A DNA stretch of 64,000 nt, taken from Chloranthus sessilifolius (taxonomy: Eukaryota; Streptophyta; Magnoliopsida; Chloranthales; Chloranthaceae). Below the pieces are notes generated by a model that saw only the letters and a list, made by a program, of their open reading frames with translations, had not been told where the DNA came from and did no database searches. The DNA is taken from contig CM037587.1 in NCBI GenBank assembly GCA_021018995.1, forward strand, positions 89,153,251 through 89,217,250, read 5' to 3'. This document shows positions 57,901-64,000 of the stretch, in pieces (the stretch's first letter is position 1; every line of letters begins with the position of its first letter). The position numbers and the translations under genes were made by a program.

Positions 57901-60753
57901 CGGTTCAAGAGTGCTCCGGTACGATACAATGGTATGTATCGTACCTACTAAAAACTGCCCATATTATCGAGCGATAATATCTCTTAGATTTACACTATTT
58001 CAATGGATTGAAGGCCCATAATCACCGCGTCTGACTCAGAATCTTTCTCCATTCTCCACTAAGGTAATTTTCGATTGATTATTTATTTCAATAACCTAAA
58101 TGTTATTTTTTTATTTTTTTATTTTTTTTAATGAAAATACGTAGATCTAAGTTAGATCTCCCCATCTAAGTTACAGATCTGCCTATCATTATGGTAAAGT
58201 ATTAGTTTTAAATTAGGTTTGCACCATAAAATTAGGAATCTTATGGAGAAAAAACCCTAATTTAACCTCAAAATTAGGCTTTTACCCCTAATGTCACCCA
58301 AATAACAAATTAGGGACAAAATCCTATAGTTAAACCTAAGTAATTAATTCTTCATAATATTGATTAATATTTTCTTTTGATAACTAATATTAATTTAGGA
58401 ATCAGGAAATGATGAAGATGATGATGATGATGATGATGATGAGGATGAGGATGGAGATTACAAGGTTGCAAAGGTCAGCATCCATGAGAGAGTCTACGAG
58501 ACGTAAAATGGGTCCTAGGGATCCCTTACCTATACAAGCAACAAAATGCTAAGCAGACCAAACTTAGCACTACCTTATGGAAGAAATTGAGAAAGAAACT
58601 GGGGAAGAAACTAGGAAATAGTATTACTAAATTTATAGTTTTCAACCACATTCCAAGTCACTTGGTAGAGTCCCCCCTACTTCAAGAGTATGATTGATAC
58701 TAGTGCAGATGCAGGGCAGGTGATTAAGACACCTTCTGCATATGAAGTAGTTGGACTCTTATTAGATGACGAGCATGATAAAAATAAAGAGTATGTCAAG
58801 AGTTTGAAGAAGTATGGATGAGAAAGGTTGCACAATCATGTGTGATGGTTAGATTGGATTGGGGAGAGAGAGAGGTGGTGCAAATAGTGACAGACAATGC
58901 CGCCACCCATAAAGCGGCTGGTGTAAAATTAATGCACAAGCGTCGCCACGTTTATTGAACTTCATGTGTCGCGAATTGTGATGACCTCATTCTTGAGGAG
59001 TTGAGAAATGAGAAGGCCAAACTTGAGAAGGCCAAAATTGTCATTGCAAAGTGGAGGAAGATTACTACATTCATATATAATATTGACAAATTAGTCAACA
59101 TAATGTGGACATTGATTGTTAATAGCAAACTCCCAAAGTCTGACGTTACACGATAAGATACCCAATTCTTGGCGCTCCAAAGCTTGCTTAAATATATGAC
59201 ACATTTGAAGATGTTGGTGTCCTCTCAAGAGTGACTAGCCTATGAAGCAGGTCTTCCCATGGCAAAAAGACATGCATGCATTCAAATATCAAACACCATC
59301 TATAGCAATTCTTTTTGGGTAGATGCTGAATACTTGGTGAACGAACACGGTGCGCCACTCATACAAGAGCTGAGATTGGTTGATGATGAAGACAAGCCTA
59401 ATGGGGCATGTATGAGTCAATAGACATGACTAAGTTGGTCATACAGAAAAAATGTCCTTACAAATAAAAGCGATACTGGAAAGTCATTGGCGAGATAACG
59501 AAAGAAGCATAAACATGTACTAATATACCCTTAAAAATTTCAGAAATGCAGAAAGCTTAGCTCAAGGGCCACAATTTCACAAATCATTTTAAATCAAATC
59601 GCATCAAGCCCTTGCCAAACATCCATCATCCATGATGCATTAATTATATAAGTACAAATCTAAAACTCCAATCACTTTTCATTTTCAACTTGTTTTTTTT
59701 TCAATAATTCCTAATCTAATAAACCATAGAATACCTAAACAGATGAAAGAAAACAAAAGAAGTGTGAACATGTACTAATGTATCGTTAAAAACTCCAAAA
59801 TGCTGAAAGTTTAGCCTAAGGGCCACAATTTAAAAATATCCATTTTAAGTCAAATAAACATGTAGCACCTGTAAACATCCTTGATCAATTAATATTTTAC
59901 GTTAAAAATTTAAGTTCCTACATTTTATTATAATCTAAAATAGCCTAACACTGTTTTATAGAGGTCTAATGGAAACAATTCACCATCATAACAATTTCAA
60001 AAAAATGAAACGATAGGCATCATTGATACGATGATAGTAATAGGTATCAGCAGATACCCGAAGGATACTGATACAAATATGTGGCAGTGCCAGTGAGGCC
60101 AAAAACTGTTATAGATGTCAGCGGTACAGTGTCGGCCAATACTTTAAACTATGATAATCATATTTGGCATCGTAAGCTGGGATCAAACTCATCAAGTTTA
60201 TGTTGTTACATGTAGTCACAGTATAATAACTAAAGCACAAATGAATCATGAACGCTAAGAGCGTAAACTTTATTAAGTGAAAGGAAAACTGAAAAGATGA
60301 AATTAGCTTGTGCTTGATGCAAACATGTACAAACAATGATATAAAGCTAATTCCAATATCAATAATAACTGGTCACATTTTTTCTGACAAACAAAAATGA
60401 GGCAAGGTGTGTCTTTTCATCTTCCATAGCCACAAACAACGTGAAGAGAAAATTTGGCTTTGTAAAGGTTGAGATCAAACAAAAAAAATATTTAAAACGA
60501 CTACGGAACACATGTATCACATGATCTGAAAGAGTCACCCAACATTAACAAATAGCAATCTTTTATGATCCAACTGGAATTTTATCCTTTTCGAAGAGGT
60601 AGTTCATGAGATGCAGAAGCCCATAAACCAGTAAAATTCAAAGAAGTTAAAAAGGTGGTTATTCAGATTTATAGTGGCTCAAACCATTCCACGGTCAGCT
60701 AATTCGAAACGAATGCTATCATATCGGATCAGGGTCAAACCATAAATTTTAAG

Positions 60754-60836
<83 letters not shown>

Positions 60837-63457
60837 CCCTCTTCATTGTGAGGTTAGAATCTTCCCTAGACCAAAATGCCCTCATGTGGTGGCACTTTGG
60901 TAAATAAATGAAGGGCAAAGTTGTCCTTTTGCTTTTTCGATGGCGAACTTTTAATTACAAGTTTGCGGTGGCAAACTTGTAATTATAAAAAGTAAATTAC
61001 AAGTTTGCCATCATAAAAGTAAAAAAGGGCAGTTTTGTCCTTCATGTATTTATTATAATGACACACCACAGTATTTTGTTCTAGGGACGATGCTAACCTC
61101 ACAGTAAAGAGGGGTGAGGTTAGCATTCCTCCTCCTCTCTATTAGAAAAAGAAAAATAAATCATCTACAATTAAGAAAAACAAATAACCATATATTCTCA
61201 TTCCTATCAATCAATATTTAGAACTTATACGAAAATTTTCATATAAATTCTTGTAATTTTCAATAACCATCAAAATCAAGGATGAGCAGCTCTCAAACGG
61301 ATTCAGTGGGTAAAACCATAAAAAGGCTTCTCATAGGTTATAGAGATTAGAGAAGACGAAAAAAGAATGGAGCTTGCTAGCACTATGAGATCAATAATAA
61401 AAGCACACAGAAAGGGATGAGATGGAAAAGAGTAGAATCAATCATCTCGATCGAATCTAAATCAATACAATTAAATTTGAATAGTATAATTAAAAAAGGG
61501 AATCATATGATCTGATAACACTGGCTACAGACGTAGCCTGTAGTCCAAAGACCAATAAACAGAGTGATATTCAACTTTGCAAAAAAGATCATCAATTACA
61601 AGGAGAGATGCTAATTTACTAGTTGGGTGGATTTGAAGGTACCATGGATGATTTTTTCACCTCTTCCTTCACGGAGTAACTTGTGAGAACAGCTGCTATG
61701 AAGCTACAGCAAGACCAAAAAGAGCAAGGTCTCCTCTCTAAAACTCTCTGCTACTACAACCAGAGAGGAGCAAACTCAACTCTTCCTTCACTCCAAAGAG
61801 TAGCGAAGAGTGCTCAGAAAGGCCTATGTAAGTAAGAAAACTATTCAAAATAACACTAAACGGAACAGTGGTCAACATCCCACAATCACCTTTTGAAAAC
61901 AGGACTTTTGGATTCACAACAGGCTTCAGCCTATCAGCCCCTGGGTGCTCTACAGATATATTTGGAGTATATGGTATGCATTGTATCAAGTATCAGCCAC
62001 AACATATACGAATCGGCGATATGAACCAGTCCGACCAAGAACCGATACCAGTCAGATACTGGTATTGGACTGGCATCGTCTTGTATTGGACAATACTATT
62101 GTGTATCAGCCGATATGTCAATATGTATTGGCCGATACAAAATAGTATCAACTGACGCTGACTACTCTTTTATTTTTATTTATTTTTTCAATAAAAAGTG
62201 ATTCAGTATTGGCCGATACATATCGGTTCAAAGAATGTACCAATACCCAGTACCGTTACCTAGTTTGATACCTTGATGGTATGTCTAAGATTCCAGTCTA
62301 GGTATGTGGAGAAAAAGATGATCGTGTTGGCATTCGTACTTCTGTACATATTTCATATCCCAGAATCATTCTACCCAATTCACTAACATGAAATAACTGG
62401 AATTGACAAGCGCATTTTGATTGCACCAGCATACATATTTTGCATGCACAGATGGTGCATGCTTCTACTAAGCCTATGGATTAAGCTCAATCTATTCAGT
62501 GGCTTGACAACTTAATCAACTTGGACAACTTTTTGTCGACTATAGTAACCATGCAGGATAAATATCCATCCAACAAAGCTGAGTCAACTTCAGAAAATTG
62601 CAAGATAAATATTTATTCTTTCAACACATGGCAAAGATGGCAATTGATAGAAACCTTTATTTATTGAATTATAGGATATTCCTACAAATCCAAGATTTCT
62701 AACCTTCGACCAACTGGAGGTCTGTGCATAAGGTGATCTGTTGGCGGTTCAGTAGCCAATGCAAGAGCTCCAAGAGTATCCATTATGAGATTGACCCAAA
62801 GGAGCTGTACATAGAAGAAATAGTTAGAACAAAATAAAGGAATTCAATAATCAAGGGAAAAGATATGCCTTCCAAGCTCCAACCTGTACTGCATTCAACG
62901 GAACAGCGCCTGAGGAAACTGCAGCCACAACGTTTATTATTAGAGCTGCAACATTTACGGTGAGCTGGAACTGGATAAATTTCTGAATGTTTGCATATAC
63001 AGAACGCCCCCAACGAACAACCTAAACATCAAATGTAACTTTTTAATGCAAAATGTAATCTAATGTATACCTCAACTAAAACTGAAGCAAATGTAAGTTT
63101 TTATCCTAATATGTACACCAACCTTGACAACTGAAGCAAAATTGTCATCCAAAATAATGATATCTGCACTTTCTTTGGCAACCTCTGTACCTTGGATGCC
63201 CATTGCGAGACCTATATCCGCCTAAAAACCAAAATGATGGAATTGAAAATGTGACCTCAGAAAACAAAGATATACTACTCACGAGATATTTAAAATGCTT
63301 GCAGACGAAATTGACAAAACTAAAGTAAGAAATATCAAACCTCATGGAGTGCAGGAGCGTCATTAGTGCCATCTCCAGTTACAGCAACAACATGGCCTCT
63401 TTTCCGCAATGCTTGCACAAGTAGAAGCTTGTCACTAGGAGAAGACCTTCCCATCAC
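54947..63457 (-). CDS. ACA: Plasma-membrane-type autoinhibited Ca2+-ATPase (ACA8/9/10 group), 3' ten exons
   Basis: P-type IIB Ca2+ pump that exports Ca2+ from the cytosol using ATP, with a calmodulin-regulated N-terminus in plants (family knowledge). Exons, minus strand: 63341-63457, 63123-63221, 62884-63021, 62704-62804, 56677-56722, 56426-56560, 55764-55871, 55584-55675, 55109-55197, 54947-54978. All introns are GT-AG. The coding length is 957 bases, 318 codons plus stop, with every junction in phase. The part shown starts at [10 protein letters not shown] in the P domain, has the hinge [13 protein letters not shown], then helices 5-10 with the ion-site segment [17 protein letters not shown]. 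Helix 10 ends at [10 protein letters not shown]. Length and motif order match the last third of ACA8/9/10. The N-terminal exons, including phosphorylation site DKTGTLT, lie beyond the window. No frameshift or stop: apparently functional. Confidence 0.92.
55109..55197 (-). CDS. ACA: ACA penultimate exon: end of helix 10 and C-terminus
   Basis: [20 protein letters not shown] then FTRGSCQRP, with donor GTAATT at 55107-55108. If this donor is not used, the frame reads on for 13 more residues to a stop at 55068-55070. The spliced form is preferred because it joins the last small exon in phase and gives a basic tail like other ACAs. Confidence 0.8.
55584..55675 (-). CDS. ACA: ACA exon: helix 9-10 segment
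   Basis: 30 codons plus [22 protein letters not shown] then [10 protein letters not shown]. The split AG-C codon gives Ser at the junction to SWPLAF. Confidence 0.95.
55764..55871 (-). CDS. ACA: ACA exon: [10 protein letters not shown] loop and helix 9
   Basis: 36 codons, [20 protein letters not shown] then [16 protein letters not shown]. The FNEFNARK segment contains the helix 8 end conserved in IIB pumps. Confidence 0.95.
56426..56560 (-). CDS. ACA: ACA exon: helices 7-8
   Basis: 45 codons, [19 protein letters not shown], then [20 protein letters not shown] and TFVLCQ. The lumen/extracellular loop wording ILHLKHD..DHA is typical of the ACA8/9/10 group. Confidence 0.92.
56677..56722 (-). 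CDS. ACA: ACA small exon: loop before helix 7
   Basis: 46 bases: one base completing a Ser codon, then [15 protein letters not shown]. The family usually has Arg-Arg before EPL; here the split codon gives Arg-Ser. Donor is GTACGT after CAA. Confidence 0.9.
57205..57330 (+). repeat. tRNA-derived SINE-like fragment
   Basis: A box-A-like gcttggtgcaatggtaa at 57220 and a box-B-like agttcgagtct at 57258 with tRNA-like spacing, within a short repeat-like stretch. It resembles the head of plant SINEs of the Au type. No clear tail or target duplication. Confidence 0.45.
58400..59480 (+). pseudogene. hAT-type transposase (DUF659 region) pseudogene
   Basis: Starts near an acidic run from (GAT)n at 58406-58455. 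Recognisable blocks are [53 protein letters not shown], then [16 protein letters not shown] and [10 protein letters not shown]. These match the DUF659 and following region of plant hAT-like transposases (VVQVVTDNA.N...AG.LL; F.NSP....M......G). Several stops and at least one shift. It lies on the strand opposite to the Ca2+-ATPase. The dimerisation domain at the C-terminus is not visible. Confidence 0.75.
60755..60830. repeat. (TA)n microsatellite
   Basis: About 76 bases of uninterrupted TA next to the left end of the MITE at 60836. The tyrosine-isoleucine open frame on the minus strand is an artefact. Confidence 0.95.
60836..61115. mobile_element. Palindromic MITE in the ACA intron
   Basis: Left end accctcttcattgtgaggtt and right end aacctcacagtaaagagggg are near reverse complements. 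Nested inside are a second inverted pair (aatgaagggcaaagttgtcc against ggacaaaactgcccttt read in reverse) and a perfect 14-base stem (aattacaagtttgc, loop ggtg, 60953-60984). An extra copy of the end, gtgaggttagca, follows at 61114. No frame. Confidence 0.75.
61960..62290. repeat. Dispersed gatacgtatcggc-type repeat
   Basis: Dense in the words tatcggcc, cgatac and tggtattg, with the right end gatacatatcggttcaaag. Related sequences lie at about 57875-57960 and 60020-60165, on both sides of the hAT pseudogene. They are probably ends of a hAT-related non-autonomous family. Confidence 0.5.
62704..62804 (-). CDS. ACA: ACA exon: transmembrane helix 6 and Ca2+ site
   Basis: 33 codons plus two bases. 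[20 protein letters not shown] carries the helix 6 Asn and Asp that bind Ca2+ in IIB pumps. It ends [13 protein letters not shown] and an AG completed by the next exon, 6 kb away. Confidence 0.95.
62884..63021 (-). CDS. ACA: ACA exon: transmembrane helix 5
   Basis: 46 codons, [20 protein letters not shown] through [20 protein letters not shown] to LNAVQ. Helix 5 is the membrane continuation of the P domain. Phase 0. Confidence 0.95.
63123..63221 (-). CDS. ACA: ACA exon: ADIGLAMG segment
   Basis: 33 codons from [20 protein letters not shown] to DDNFASVVK, the end of the P domain leading into helix 5. Phase 0 at both ends. Confidence 0.95.
63341..63457 (-). CDS. ACA: ACA exon: P-domain hinge
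   Basis: 39 codons, [10 protein letters not shown] to NDAPALHE. It contains the invariant TGDGTND hinge whose Asp residues coordinate Mg2+ in P-type ATPases. Acceptor AG at 63458-63459; donor GT at 63339-63340. Confidence 0.95.
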
Positions 63458-63629
63458 CTATACATCAAATATTAAGATCAATGTATTGCTGCTATTACGC
63501 TCTAACATATACGTAATAGAAGCTCCATGAGTAAGGCTGTACAAAACAATCTAAGTTTAAATAATATGATTAGGAAAGGACAAAAGGCATATTCAATTAG
63601 GTGTCAACTATCGAGGTATTAAAATGAAT

Positions 63630-64000
63630 CATACAATGAAACTATGAGAGAGTACTGGAGCAACGTCTAAGACGAGAACCAAATATTTTTGAGAAACAAT
63701 TTGGGTTAATGTAAGAAAGATAGAAAACTGAAACCATTTTCTTGTTGAGACAATTTATGGAAAAGTTAAGAGAGAAGGAAAACTTTATGTATGATTTTCT
63801 ATGATTTGGAGAAGATCTATGACAGGATGCTGGATAGGAATCTTCTGAACACCATTACATTCCAAATCAATATATTGAAATTATTCATGACATGTACGAA
63901 GAGAGGGTACCCAGTGCAAAATTATGTGTGGAGAGAGCGAGTTCTCTATTGGAGTTGGGAAGCATCAAGGGTCGGCTTTGAGTCCTTATTTGTTTGCATC
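63630..64000 (+). pseudogene. LINE reverse-transcriptase fragment in an ACA intron
   Basis: In changing frames the plus strand shows TETIFLLRQFMEKLREKENF, FYDLEKIYDRM, YIEIIHDMYEE and KHQGSALSPYLFA. These are the RT blocks of a plant non-LTR element (F.PGRST.EAI.LLRQL.E, FIDLEKAYDRV, Y......MY.G, HQGSALSPYLFAL). Frameshifts and a stop between blocks make it dead. It runs past the right window edge and is antisense to the Ca2+-ATPase. Confidence 0.85.

Larger units (their letters stand above)
56723..62703 (-). other. 6-kb ACA intron filled with repeats
   Basis: The protein sequence is continuous across it, so no exon is missing inside. It holds a SINE-like piece, dispersed cgatacgtatcgg-type repeats, a hAT transposase pseudogene, a (TA)n run and a palindromic MITE, described separately. 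The minus-strand frame at 57635-57889 is open but unrecognised. Confidence 0.85.

Noticed and set aside
60679..60918. Minus-strand open frame of 79 codons in the ACA intron
   Set aside because: Mostly a YI repeat from (TA)n; no splice sites joining it to the gene in phase.

Overview
This is a window from a plant (angiosperm) nuclear genome. The evidence is the nested Ty3/gypsy retrotransposons of plant-specific lineages (Tat with a second RNase H, Athila-like, chromovirus), tRNA-derived SINE-like pieces, many short inverted-repeat elements, and one intron-rich gene for a plant autoinhibited Ca2+-ATPase. I cannot name the species. No prokaryotic gene, rRNA, CRISPR array or free-standing tRNA gene was found, and most open frames are low-complexity or antisense shadows.

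Layout. 1-4074 is the 3' end of a Tat-type element (A), ending in a complete LTR (2599-4074). Its right edge lies inside the pol region of a minus-strand chromovirus-like element (D, about 4075-13741). D is also broken by a minus-strand solo LTR (E, 6355-8821) with a near-perfect 5-bp target duplication. D keeps a tRNA-iMet primer-binding site and a roughly 3.2-kb LTR that carries an array of ATCGATCGATC palindromes. 13742-16806 holds two inverted-repeat elements. 16807-31721 is a second Tat element (B): damaged 5' LTR, proline-coding leader, gag, protease, RT, RNase H, second RNase H, integrase, long 3' non-coding part, LTR. That last LTR (30245-31721) is followed directly by the 5' internal region of a third copy (C). 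C is split by F (32673-45490), an Athila-like element with an exact 5-bp target duplication (atgac). F carries gag and a long ORF2 but no pol. C resumes at 45491 and ends near 48549 against a truncated LTR related to that of D (to about 50050).

50050-54900 is intergenic with two more inverted-repeat elements and an unexplained open frame. From 54947 to 63457 the minus strand carries the last ten exons of a P-type IIB Ca2+-ATPase of the ACA8/9/10 group. They run from the P-domain hinge through transmembrane helices 5-10 to the stop, 318 codons in perfect phase. The 5' part of the gene lies beyond the right edge. Its 6-kb intron hosts a hAT-type transposase pseudogene, a SINE-like piece, a palindromic MITE and dispersed repeats. 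The next intron upstream contains a plus-strand LINE reverse-transcriptase fragment.

The Ca2+-ATPase is the only cellular gene recognised. The most unusual items are: F, a gag plus ORF2 element without pol and with its own internal promoter-like block; an inversion with deletion inside one F LTR; LTR segments where a palindrome is kept at the same place while its sequence differs between copies; and the replacement of one tandem repeat by another inside the D-type LTR.
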